From NCBI GenBank assembly GCA_028288705.1, contig JAQBNH010000019.1, positions 403,754 through 467,753 on the forward strand: 64,000 nucleotides of DNA, written 5' to 3'. The notes under the pieces were generated by a model that was given only the letters and a program-made list of their open reading frames with translations, made no database searches and was not told the origin of the DNA. Shown one piece after another: positions 1 to 7,943 of the stretch (positions are counted from its first letter, which is position 1; every line of letters starts with the position of its first letter). The stretch comes from Ferruginibacter sp. (GTDB lineage: Bacteria; Bacteroidota; Bacteroidia; Chitinophagales; Chitinophagaceae). A program made the position numbers and the translations under genes.

Positions 1-216
1 GGTTACAAGGTGGATTATGTTCCGGCGGCGTTTAAAAAAGTTACGCCCTCTTATTCTTTTGAGGGGAGCTATATCAACAAGGGAAAATCTATACTATACA
101 CGAAAACCATCATTATTAACAAACCTATTCTGAAGAAATCAAACTTTACAGAATGGAATAGTTTTATCGCTGATATCAGTAAATTCTATAACGACCAGGT
201 CGTTCTTACCAAATAA
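1..216 (+). CDS. C-terminal end of a DUF3857-family protein (partial)
   Basis: An open frame runs into the window from the left edge and ends with TAA at 214-216. About 71 residues are visible. They resemble the C-terminal beta-rich tail of the next gene: both have a YSFEG segment followed by an alternating hydrophobic stretch and end in a V-V-L-x-K motif. I infer that the two are tandem paralogs of the DUF3857/transglutaminase-like family, which are exported proteins of unknown role in Bacteroidota. Only 22 bases separate it from the next start, so the two are probably cotranscribed. The N-terminus and any catalytic residues lie outside the window. Confidence 0.75.
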   Translation, partial: GYKVDYVPAAFKKVTPSYSFEGSYINKGKSILYTKTIIINKPILKKSNFTEWNSFIADISKFYNDQVVLTK

Positions 217-238
217 TCCATCAACCAAAACCTGCCTT

Positions 239-2479
239 ATGCTGAAGAAAATCTTATTTCTTTTCCTGGTAATTTATTTGCCGGTTCTTGTTCGTGCGCA
301 GATGCCGCAACTGGGCGTTACGATCGAAGACGAATTTAAAACGACCACCGTACCTGACAAGTGGAAAAATGAAAGCGCTGTTATCATCGGCATGAAGGAA
401 GAATATCTGTTTAACCGTATTCCCGGGAAAGGGAAAAATATTTACGGTGTCCGGATCAATGAATACATTCATAAGCGCATCAGGCTGCAGGATAAAAATG
501 CTGTAGAGAAATTTTCTACGTTTTTTTATGTTACAATGGGCAAGGATGGGAAGGCAGCTTATACGGTAATTAAACCAGGCGGTACAAAAACGGATATCGA
601 TATGAAGTCCGCGATTGAAGAAGACCAGGACGTACCTGCGATCTACAAGCCGATTTATTATAAGATGAATGTGAAATCCATGAAGATCGCTATCCCTGAT
701 CTTGAAGTAGGAGATATTATTGATTATTCCGTCAACTCTACGCTGGATTGGGATATGAAGGAAAGTGGCATTGACTTTACACCGTTCATATTTTCGCTTT
801 CAAATAATTACCCTACGATGTACCAGCAATATCGTTTTACGATGGCGAACGGGATGAAGGTGAAGTACCGCAGTTACAATGGCGCACCTAACCTGAAGTT
901 TGATCCAAAGGCAACCGTGTATGGCGAAAAGGAATCTTACCTGAGTTACTTCTTCCTGGATAAAGACCGCGAAAAAACGCTGGATGAAAGGTGGAGCTAT
1001 GAGTTGAGAAATACCCCGAGTGTAAAATTTCGTGTGGTTTTTTTAGACTATGATGCAGGGGATAAAAGCCTGGGTGAAGCTACTGTTGATCGTTCCGGTC
1101 TTGATATCGAACAAGTGTATCGTCGTTATGTTGGTGCTGGTTTGTACACAACACCCACAGTGAATTCTTTGGTCGCTTATACATCACAATATGTATTAAA
1201 GAAAAAAGCAGATGGCCTTATCAAAACGGATGCAGAGATCATCCGTGAGTCTTACTATTGCCTGCGTAAAGTTTTCCTGGAAATGTATTATAAAGGCCCG
1301 GTGCATTCTGACCTGGAAAAATATTTCACCGGTAAGAAGCTATATAAGAAGGTTCTTGCGGCCGAAAAGAAAGATGTGAAAAAAGAAGAACGCGAAGATG
1401 AGATCCGGATGAATGCCGTAACGTTTGCAACCGCATTCCGGTCGGCCCTGGCAGTGCATGGCATCCAGTCAGAGTTGTTTGTTTACGTGCCGCGTAAACT
1501 GGGTGGCTGGCGCGATGCGATTTTCATGGAAGAACTGGATTTCGTAATGCGTGTAAAAAGTAAGGATAAGTTTTATTATGTAGATGCGATCAATAATTTC
1601 GAGTCATTTGGAACGCCGTATAATTACCTCGAAAATGCCGAAGGCTATGCGATTCGCTTCGATGAAGCAGACAGCTATTATAAAGCCACGGCCACGCCAA
1701 CACCTGCGGCCAACAATCTCTGGCGCCAGAATTATACCGTTAGCTTTGCTGATGGAATGGACCTGCTCAAAACAGAAAGGATCAGTTCGCACACAGGTTC
1801 TGAAAAATCAGGCGTGATCGGGCAGGCCAACCTCGACCGGGATTACCTGAACACTGACTTTGAAAAATATTTTGCAGAGCCGTTGAAGAAAGGGAAAAAA
1901 GACGAACCTGTAGCGGCGCTGGCAAAATATGAGTACAGCGATCGTGATGCGCAACTCAAAGAACGCAAAGAGATTTTTGAAAAAAGCGTGAAGAAGGAAC
2001 TGGACCTCGATAAATACGAAGATTTTCAACTCGTGCAGGACGGGCGTTACGGCGATACGGCCATGTTACAATACAAAGAAAAATTCACGGTTAAAAAACT
2101 GGTGAGCAAAGCGGGCAAAAATTATATTGTTGAAGTTGGAAAGTTGATCGGCGATCAGATCAAACTGGAAAAAGAGGAGTTAACGAAAAGGCAAACTGAT
2201 ATCTGGATCCCCGCGGCGAGAACAATTGAAAACAATATCAGCATTGCCATTCCTGCAGGTTATAGTTTTGAAGGACTGGAAGAGCTGAATTCAAAAGTGG
2301 ACAATGCCAGCGGTTCTTTTGTGAGTACGGCTAAAATTGTTGAAAATAACCTCGTTATCACCACAAAGAAAATTTATAAGACGGTCTATGATAAAAAAGA
2401 AAGCTGGCCTAATTACGTCGCCTTCCTTGAACCCGCCTATAAACTAAGCCAGGCGAAAGTGGTGCTGAAGAAAAAATAG
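239..2479 (+). CDS. DUF3857 and transglutaminase-like domain protein, exported
   Basis: 746 residues with a signal peptide at 1-20 (hydrophobic stretch ending V-R-A-Q). Residues about 50-250 match the DUF3857 pattern and about 290-460 the transglutaminase-like core. The core looks degenerate: where active family members carry a Gly-Asp-Cys nucleophile ahead of the hydrophobic helix, this protein reads RMNAVTFATAFRSAL, and the usual His is replaced in LDFVMRV. The Asp of YYVDA remains. I therefore infer a non-catalytic, periplasmic or surface-associated protein. It lies directly behind a paralog and is followed by an intrinsic terminator at 2488-2514. The family is confident; the cellular role is unknown. 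Confidence 0.85.
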   Translation: MLKKILFLFLVIYLPVLVRAQMPQLGVTIEDEFKTTTVPDKWKNESAVIIGMKEEYLFNRIPGKGKNIYGVRINEYIHKRIRLQDKNAVEKFSTFFYVTMGKDGKAAYTVIKPGGTKTDIDMKSAIEEDQDVPAIYKPIYYKMNVKSMKIAIPDLEVGDIIDYSVNSTLDWDMKESGIDFTPFIFSLSNNYPTMYQQYRFTMANGMKVKYRSYNGAPNLKFDPKATVYGEKESYLSYFFLDKDREKTLDERWSYELRNTPSVKFRVVFLDYDAGDKSLGEATVDRSGLDIEQVYRRYVGAGLYTTPTVNSLVAYTSQYVLKKKADGLIKTDAEIIRESYYCLRKVFLEMYYKGPVHSDLEKYFTGKKLYKKVLAAEKKDVKKEEREDEIRMNAVTFATAFRSALAVHGIQSELFVYVPRKLGGWRDAIFMEELDFVMRVKSKDKFYYVDAINNFESFGTPYNYLENAEGYAIRFDEADSYYKATATPTPAANNLWRQNYTVSFADGMDLLKTERISSHTGSEKSGVIGQANLDRDYLNTDFEKYFAEPLKKGKKDEPVAALAKYEYSDRDAQLKERKEIFEKSVKKELDLDKYEDFQLVQDGRYGDTAMLQYKEKFTVKKLVSKAGKNYIVEVGKLIGDQIKLEKEELTKRQTDIWIPAARTIENNISIAIPAGYSFEGLEELNSKVDNASGSFVSTAKIVENNLVITTKKIYKTVYDKKESWPNYVAFLEPAYKLSQAKVVLKKK

Positions 2480-2487
2480 CTAAATTT

Positions 2488-2514
2488 AAAAGGCAGATTA
2501 CCTGCCTTTTTTTT
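2488..2514 (+). terminator. Intrinsic terminator abutting the next start codon
   Basis: A perfect 9-bp stem (AAAAGGCAG at 2488-2496 and CTGCCTTTT at 2502-2510, loop ATTAC) continues into an eight-T run ending at 2514. The ATG of the OsmC-like gene begins at 2515, so there is no untranslated leader between terminator and start codon. Confidence 0.85.
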
Positions 2515-2979
2515 ATGGGAAAAATTCACCGGTATCAGACAACAATTCAATGGACAGGCAATTTAGGAACGGGAACCGCCGGTTACCAGTCTTATGCCAG
2601 GAGCCATTCGCTGCAATCGAATGATAAGCCTTTGATAGCGCTGTCTTCGGACCCGGCATTTTTAGGCGATCCTCTTAAATATAATCCTGAAGAATTATTA
2701 CTGGCGTCCTTATCATCCTGCCATATGTTATGGTACCTGCATTTATGCGCCGACAATGGGATTGTCGTACTTGAATATTCAGATAAGGCAGAAGGGACGA
2801 TGGAAGAAGGTGAAGAAGGTGGCAGATTTACCGGCGTGACGCTGAAACCCGTGGTGCGGCTCGCTTCCGGGGAAAAAATAGAACTGGCGGTCTCCTTACA
2901 TAAGCAAGCCAACAAAAAATGTTTCATTGCCAACTCCTGTAATTTCGAGGTGAACCATGAACCCCGGATCGAATATTAA
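2515..2979 (+). CDS. OsmC/Ohr-family peroxidase-like protein
   Basis: 154 residues, the usual OsmC-family length. Family members detoxify organic hydroperoxides in the cytoplasm with a reactive cysteine pair. The two expected cysteines are present: one in LASLSSCHMLWYL, near the start of the long central helix, and one in ANKKCFIANSC. The N-terminal ATIQWTG-like strand (TTIQWTGNLGTG) starts only a few residues after the Met, so this start is well supported even though a terminator T-tract touches it. It ends convergently with the META lipoprotein gene, sharing TTAA at 2976-2979. Expression must come from readthrough of the terminator or from a promoter overlapping it. Confidence 0.9.
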   Translation: MGKIHRYQTTIQWTGNLGTGTAGYQSYARSHSLQSNDKPLIALSSDPAFLGDPLKYNPEELLLASLSSCHMLWYLHLCADNGIVVLEYSDKAEGTMEEGEEGGRFTGVTLKPVVRLASGEKIELAVSLHKQANKKCFIANSCNFEVNHEPRIEY

Positions 2980-3761
2980 TTGCTTTTTTTCTGAAAGACC
3001 AGGACGCTGTCATCGAGCAGGTAAAAATACAATTTGCCGTCGCGGAAATAATAATCTACCAGGGAATTGCTGATCTGCGCAGCAATGATATTTTGCACAC
3101 GACTGTTTTTACAAGCCATTTTCGTTGAAACTACGTTTCCAAAACGAATGCGGCTCCCTTCTACATTGATCGGGCTGCTGATGTTGTTGCACCCGTCAGA
3201 ACCAGTCATGGTATTTGTCAAAAGATTGAGCGTAATCTCCGGTAATCCTTTTGAGAAATCTCCTGCACGCAACAGCATTTCGCCTGCGCGTTCCATCACC
3301 CAGATATCACTCAGCCTGTTGTCATACAAAAATTTCCCGCAACCTGAATAAACCTTGTCGTTGTAGCTCACCGTTATATTATTTCCTGATTTGTTATCAG
3401 TTCCACCTGCGCAGCCCGTATTCAAAACAGTTACGATTAATTTATCGACGCCATTTTCTGTGCGATAGGAGGAACCGCTGCCGTCGGCGAGCGGCATTGC
3501 TTTTACAGGGGCTGTAGTTTGGAATGATCCATCATTGCTGCTAAACAAAAATCGTTTATCAAAATCCATCTCCAGTTTCCAGCTGACAGGGTTGTTCCCA
3601 CTTGCAAAATAATCTACGCCGGTGTTTAATTTTTTCACCAGGCTGTCGGGCAGTTTTGCGTCGTAACGCGCCGCTTCAACAGTTTGCGCGACGGTCGCCT
3701 GTTTTGCGGAGCTGCAGGAAACAAACAATGCTGCGCAGATGAGAGGAAAAAAATATTTCAT
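2976..3761 (-). CDS. META-domain lipoprotein with N-terminal COG3650-like region
   Basis: 261 residues. A lipoprotein signal (LFVSC, Cys about 16) predicts membrane anchoring. The first half, with a conserved NTGCAGG segment and FLYDNRL, resembles the COG3650-like region often found ahead of META domains. The second half carries the META/HslJ signature: GSDGCNNISSPINVEG, then STKMAC, then a C-terminal strand ending VLVFQKK. META domains are small exported beta domains linked in other bacteria to stress tolerance or motility; the function here is unknown. It follows another META lipoprotein gene by four bases, so the two form an operon. Confidence 0.8.
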   Translation of the reverse strand: MKYFFPLICAALFVSCSSAKQATVAQTVEAARYDAKLPDSLVKKLNTGVDYFASGNNPVSWKLEMDFDKRFLFSSNDGSFQTTAPVKAMPLADGSGSSYRTENGVDKLIVTVLNTGCAGGTDNKSGNNITVSYNDKVYSGCGKFLYDNRLSDIWVMERAGEMLLRAGDFSKGLPEITLNLLTNTMTGSDGCNNISSPINVEGSRIRFGNVVSTKMACKNSRVQNIIAAQISNSLVDYYFRDGKLYFYLLDDSVLVFQKKSN

Positions 3762-3765
3762 GCTA

Positions 3766-4212
3766 TTAATTAACGGGCGTGCCTTTGATTGGTTGCCCTT
3801 GGAAAGTTAACAATTTCGTTTTGTTTTCGAACAGCATCAGTATATCCCCGCTGATCTCCCATTTATTTATCCTGTTGAAAGCAGCCATAAATTTTGCTTC
3901 CGTATTCGGGCCTGCACAGGCCATTCGCGTCATCATTGCTGCGCCAAACTTTATGTCATGATCACCGGAAAGTGTATAAGTTCCGCTCATGCTGTTACAA
4001 CCTGTAGAACCGGAAAAGCGCCCGTTTGCCAATAACAGGTTGGCTTGTTTGGCATCGTTTGATGGCGCAATCAGTTCTCCGTCTATTTCTGAAACCATCC
4101 ATTTACTTTGCAGCAGTTCGTCTTCGCGGCCCTGCAATTGTTTTGTTTCATGGCAGGAAAAAAGGAAGAGCAAGCTTGTTGTTAATCCGAGGATACTGAG
4201 TAACTTTTTCAT
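3766..4212 (-). CDS. META-domain (HslJ-like) lipoprotein
   Basis: 148 residues from the ATG at 4212. I chose this start over the longer frame reaching 4272 because it begins directly with a lipoprotein signal peptide (MKKLLSILGL..., LFSC lipobox). The mature part is a single META domain: WMVSEIDG, then NGRFSGSTGCNSMSGTY, then MTRMACAGPNTEAKF and a final LLTFQ strand. In HslJ relatives this domain is an exported stress-associated protein. It is the first gene of a two-gene operon with the larger META lipoprotein downstream, which suggests divergence after duplication. Confidence 0.85.
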   Translation of the reverse strand: MKKLLSILGLTTSLLFLFSCHETKQLQGREDELLQSKWMVSEIDGELIAPSNDAKQANLLLANGRFSGSTGCNSMSGTYTLSGDHDIKFGAAMMTRMACAGPNTEAKFMAAFNRINKWEISGDILMLFENKTKLLTFQGQPIKGTPVN

Positions 4213-4353
4213 TTGAATGATTTTCTGAGTTATTAATGATTCTGAATATATCAGCCAATACTTTGCCAACAATTATCCTGCTTAGCCGGTTTTCACTCAA
4301 CTAACTGATCAACTCTTTCGTAATTTCGGGCTGAAATGATCAAATCTTCCAGC

Positions 4354-5154
4354 ATGAAAAATTTTTCTTTTGCCGCACTGTTATTACTGGTAGCCTGCAA
4401 CAGTACCCGCAATATCGCCGGCTCTAATTCCGCACTGCCTGTAAATACTGTTATCAATGGCAAACTATTTACAGCGCTTTATCAGCAAAAGGCGGCCGAG
4501 TACCGGGCCCTTTGTTACCAGGGTTATAACATCGCCCGCTGGCAGATCGACAATTATCAGCCGGTGTCTAATAAGCCAAAAGCGATCATCACGGATATCG
4601 ATGAAACGATTTTAGATAATAGTCCGTACGCTGTTCACCAGGCATTGCAGGGAAAGGATTATGAAGCCGCAACCTGGTATCAATGGACAGACAAATCTGC
4701 GGCCGATACGATGCCCGGCGCCGGCGCTTTACTGCGTTATGCCGCGTCGAAAGGCATTGAGGTATTTTACATCACCAACCGGGAAGAAAGGGAGCGCGGC
4801 AGCACGCTTCAGAACCTGCAGCGATTTGGTTTACCGAATACAGACAACGCTCATTTCATTCCAAAAGCTACCATCTCAAGCAAAGAACAGCGCCGGCAAA
4901 CCGTGATGGCCACTCATGAAGTCATCTTACTGATGGGCGATAACCTGGCCGATTTCAGTTTATTGTTTGATAAAAAAACAGTGGCAGAAAGAAAGCAAAA
5001 CACAGATGCCAATTATGGAGCTTTTGGAAAGAAGTTTATCGTATTTCCAAATCCCGGTTACGGAGATTGGGAGTCGAGCATGAATCAATACAAATATAGC
5101 TTTACCGCCGCCCAAAAAGATTCGATCATCCGCGCAAACGTAACAGGCTACTAA
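4354..5154 (+). CDS. HAD-family acid phosphatase, lipoprotein e(P4) type
   Basis: 266 residues from the ATG at 4354, which immediately precedes a lipoprotein signal (LLLLVAC). A second in-frame ATG at 4336 would add six polar residues and lies only about 8 bases after a possible -7 box (TAATTTCG, 4321-4328), so it is less likely. The class C acid phosphatase nucleophile motif is seen as ITDIDETILDNSPY, followed by the later motifs FYITNRE and LLMGDNLADF. Relatives such as e(P4) dephosphorylate nucleoside monophosphates outside the inner membrane. A bidirectional terminator follows at 5175-5202. Confidence 0.9.
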   Translation: MKNFSFAALLLLVACNSTRNIAGSNSALPVNTVINGKLFTALYQQKAAEYRALCYQGYNIARWQIDNYQPVSNKPKAIITDIDETILDNSPYAVHQALQGKDYEAATWYQWTDKSAADTMPGAGALLRYAASKGIEVFYITNREERERGSTLQNLQRFGLPNTDNAHFIPKATISSKEQRRQTVMATHEVILLMGDNLADFSLLFDKKTVAERKQNTDANYGAFGKKFIVFPNPGYGDWESSMNQYKYSFTAAQKDSIIRANVTGY

Positions 5155-5174
5155 GTTTTGAATGATATAAAAAG

Positions 5175-5202
5175 AAAAAGCAGCGACAATTCGCTGCTTT
5201 TT
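5175..5202. terminator. Bidirectional intrinsic terminator
   Basis: A perfect 12-bp stem pairs AAAAAGCAGCGA (5175-5186) with TCGCTGCTTTTT (5191-5202) around a CAAT loop, with T runs on both strands. It lies between two convergent genes, the acid phosphatase and the E2 acyltransferase. Confidence 0.9.
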
Positions 5203-5222
5203 TTATACCGTTAACGGGCGGA

Positions 5223-6560
5223 TCAGATGGATCTTGCTCCATCAAAATTTTCCAGTTCTTTACTCACCGCATTAAGGAAGGTAGATCCCAGTGCGCCATC
5301 GATGATGCGATGATCATAACTCAGGGAGATATACATCATATGACGAATCGCGATGCTGTCGCCTTGTGGCGTTTCAATCACCATCGGGCGTTTTTTGATC
5401 GCACCAACAGCCATAATGGCCACCTGCGGCTGGTTGATGATCGGTGTGCCCATGATGCTTCCGAAAGTTCCTACGTTTGTCAGGGTGAAGGTACCGCCCG
5501 TCGTATCATCCGGTTTCAGTTTGCCCGTGCGCGCCGCATTTGCCAGGCCATTCACTTGTTTCGTCAGGCCCACTAAATTCAATTGGTCAGCGTTCTTGAT
5601 AACAGGAACGATCAGGTTACCGGAAGGCAAGGCTGTGGCCATACCAATACCAATATCTTTTTTAACGATAATTTTATCACCATCAACAGAGCTGCTCAGC
5701 CATGGATATTTCTTAATACACTTTACGATCGCTTCAATAAATAATGGTGTGAATGTAATTTTCTCGCCTTCTCTTTTTTCAAAATCTTTCTTCACTCTTT
5801 CACGCCACAGCACAAGATTCGTGACATCACATTCCGCGAAACTAGTTACGTGCGGGCTCGTGTGCTTACTGTCCACCATATGCTTGGCGATCAGTTTGCG
5901 CATGCGGTCCATTTCAATCACTTCTACATTCGGCCCGTAATTACTTGTTACCATTTGTGATGACGGCGAAACAGCCACCTGGTTTTGTGCAGGCGCAGCG
6001 GCTTCCTGAGTTTGTGGCGCAGCAGAGATCGCAGATGGTTTATGGCTGACAGATTTATCAGCAACATAATTTAAAATATCTTTTTTGCTTACACGGCCAT
6101 CTTGCCCGGTACCCGGAATATTTTCCAGTTCCGTCATGCTGATGCCTTCACTTTGTGCGATGTTTAATACCAGTGGAGAATAAAATCGTGGCGCATTATT
6201 ACCAGGAGTCGCAGTCGCCTGCGTTGGCTGATAAGGGATATGTTCAACAACTTTTGCTTCTTCATATTCCTGTTTCGGCGCTGGCGCTGGAGCAGTTGAT
6301 TGGCCCGCAGGTTCTGAAGCACCGGTGCGGATCTTTACGATCACGGTTCCGATGGGGACTACATCATTTTCTTTGAACAAAATCTCTTCGATGATACCTT
6401 CGGCGGTAGACGGAACTTCACTATCTACTTTATCGGTGGCGATATCTAAAATGGTTTCGTCCTGGGCAACTTTGTCGCCCACGTTTTTATGCCATTTAAG
6501 GATGGTGGCCTCCATGATGCTTTCGCCAAGTTTCGGCATTACCAGGTCAACTAAACTCAT
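5223..6560 (-). CDS. 2-oxoacid dehydrogenase E2, dihydrolipoamide acyltransferase
   Basis: 445 residues. The domain order is an N-terminal lipoyl domain (about 3-78, lipoylated Lys44 in ATDKVDSEV), a Pro/Ala/Gln linker, a peripheral-subunit-binding domain (about 127-167, IPGTGQDGRVSKKDIL), a second flexible linker, and the catalytic acyltransferase domain from about 215 with active site DHRIIDG (His417, Asp421). The DKVDSEV form of the lipoyl motif is frequent in branched-chain or 2-oxoglutarate E2 subunits of Bacteroidota, but substrate cannot be settled from sequence alone. No E1 gene is adjacent. A probable E3 (LpdA) lies about 15 kb away. A TACATTTG box (minus strand, 6598-6605) sits upstream. 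Confidence 0.92.
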   Translation of the reverse strand: MSLVDLVMPKLGESIMEATILKWHKNVGDKVAQDETILDIATDKVDSEVPSTAEGIIEEILFKENDVVPIGTVIVKIRTGASEPAGQSTAPAPAPKQEYEEAKVVEHIPYQPTQATATPGNNAPRFYSPLVLNIAQSEGISMTELENIPGTGQDGRVSKKDILNYVADKSVSHKPSAISAAPQTQEAAAPAQNQVAVSPSSQMVTSNYGPNVEVIEMDRMRKLIAKHMVDSKHTSPHVTSFAECDVTNLVLWRERVKKDFEKREGEKITFTPLFIEAIVKCIKKYPWLSSSVDGDKIIVKKDIGIGMATALPSGNLIVPVIKNADQLNLVGLTKQVNGLANAARTGKLKPDDTTGGTFTLTNVGTFGSIMGTPIINQPQVAIMAVGAIKKRPMVIETPQGDSIAIRHMMYISLSYDHRIIDGALGSTFLNAVSKELENFDGARSI

Positions 6561-6597
6561 ATAGCTCGAATAATTAATAAGAAAAAATAAATAATGG

Positions 6598-6605
6598 CAA
6601 ATGTA
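6598..6605 (-). promoter_or_regulatory. Candidate -7 promoter box for the E2 gene
   Basis: Read on the minus strand this is TACATTTG, an exact match to the Bacteroidota TAnnTTTG element, 38 bases ahead of the E2 start codon. I see no convincing -33 TTG at the expected distance. Confidence 0.45.
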
Positions 6606-6636
6606 GGCAAATCGGTTTATTCGGTAAAGAAAGGGT

Positions 6637-7899
6637 TTACGCTTCGGCCTGCTTGTCTTCCAGGATAAATTTGCGTAAAAGGAAAAGGGCGTTCACTGCG
6701 GTGAGTTGGATATTGCGTGACCGCGTAAAACGGAAATGTAATTTTTGTACGATCTGCTTATCCTTGTTTCCCGCTGCCATCCAAACCGTACCAACGGGTT
6801 TGTCATCCGTTCCGCCATCGGGGCCCATGATGCCTGACACGGCTACTGCAACATTGGTATCCATCGCCGCTACAACTCCGGTCACCATTTGCCGTACCAC
6901 CGCCTCACTTACAGCACCTTCTTTAGCAAGGACATCACCGTCGACTCCCAACAGATCCTGCTTTGCCTGGTAAGAATAGCTGATCACGCTGCCTTTATAG
7001 AACGCCGATGAGCCGGGAAGTGAAGTCAGCAGGTGTGCAATGTACCCGCCTGTGCAACTTTCTGCGGTACTCATACTGAGTTTTTCTTTTAATAATAAAG
7101 CTGCAACGATCTTTTCCATCGGCTGGTCTTCATTACTGATGACATGCGCCTGCATCAATTCCCTGAGTTGATTAAACAAGTGACCGATCTCTTCTGCGGG
7201 ATTTTTTTCAGGACTGTTTTTAGACGTTAGCCTCAGCCTGACCATTCCGAAATTCGGCAGGTAGGCCAGCTTGATATGAGCCGGAAGTGCATTTTCAAAC
7301 TCCAGGATCATATCCGCGATGGAAGACTCACCAATGCCGAAAGTTACCAATGTACGGTGTTCGATCTGCCCCGGTTGAAATCTTTCTTTCATTAAGGGTA
7401 AAACATCATTCTCCATCATACCCTGCATCTCGTGCGGCACACCGGGCATGCTGATAAAAATACAATTGTCTTTTTCGAAAATCATCCCCGGTGCTGTGCC
7501 ACGGCGGTTTTGCATGACAGTGCATACGTCCGGAACTTCCGCTTGTTTTTTATTTCGCTCAGTAAATGGACGTTTGAAAACATTTTCAAAAAGATGCCGC
7601 ACATTTTTTAATGCCTGCTCATCAACGACCATCTTGCCGGAAAAATATTCGCAAAGTAATGGCTTCGTAATATCATCAGCAGTGGGGCCAAGGCCACCGG
7701 TAACTAAAATCACCGCAGCATGTTGCGCTTCTTCATCCAAAGCCTTCCAGATACTCTCCCTGCTATCGCCAACGGCTACACGCCGGGTAACAGAGAAACC
7801 CTGGCTGTTGAGTAACTGGGCCATCCAGGCGCTGTTGGTGTCGATCACCTGGCCGATCAATAGTTCATCGCCGATGGTAATGATGGAAACGTTTGTCAT
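6637..7899 (-). CDS. cinA: CinA-family protein with nicotinamide-nucleotide amidase domain
   Basis: 420 residues, normal for full-length CinA. The N-terminal molybdopterin-binding-like (COG1058) domain, about 1-170, shows IGDELLIGQVIDTNS and TGGLGPTADDITK. The C-terminal PncC-type amidase domain, about 255-415, shows STAESCTGGYIAHLLTSLPG and GIMGPDGGTDDKPVGTVW. The family recycles the pyridine-nucleotide by-product NMN and cleans ADP-ribose-type compounds in the cytoplasm. It is divergent from the PBP4-like gene with only 44 bases between start codons. The downstream neighbour on the same strand is the E2 gene, 76 bases away. Confidence 0.95.
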   Translation of the reverse strand: MTNVSIITIGDELLIGQVIDTNSAWMAQLLNSQGFSVTRRVAVGDSRESIWKALDEEAQHAAVILVTGGLGPTADDITKPLLCEYFSGKMVVDEQALKNVRHLFENVFKRPFTERNKKQAEVPDVCTVMQNRRGTAPGMIFEKDNCIFISMPGVPHEMQGMMENDVLPLMKERFQPGQIEHRTLVTFGIGESSIADMILEFENALPAHIKLAYLPNFGMVRLRLTSKNSPEKNPAEEIGHLFNQLRELMQAHVISNEDQPMEKIVAALLLKEKLSMSTAESCTGGYIAHLLTSLPGSSAFYKGSVISYSYQAKQDLLGVDGDVLAKEGAVSEAVVRQMVTGVVAAMDTNVAVAVSGIMGPDGGTDDKPVGTVWMAAGNKDKQIVQKLHFRFTRSRNIQLTAVNALFLLRKFILEDKQAEA

Positions 7900-7943
7900 T
7901 GTTTCTGATTAATGGACTAATTTTAAATGCAAGTTATAACCAA

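Noticed and set aside
7893..7943. Upstream start for the PBP4-like gene
   Set aside because: It overlaps the cinA start and places 17 residues before an otherwise complete signal peptide.
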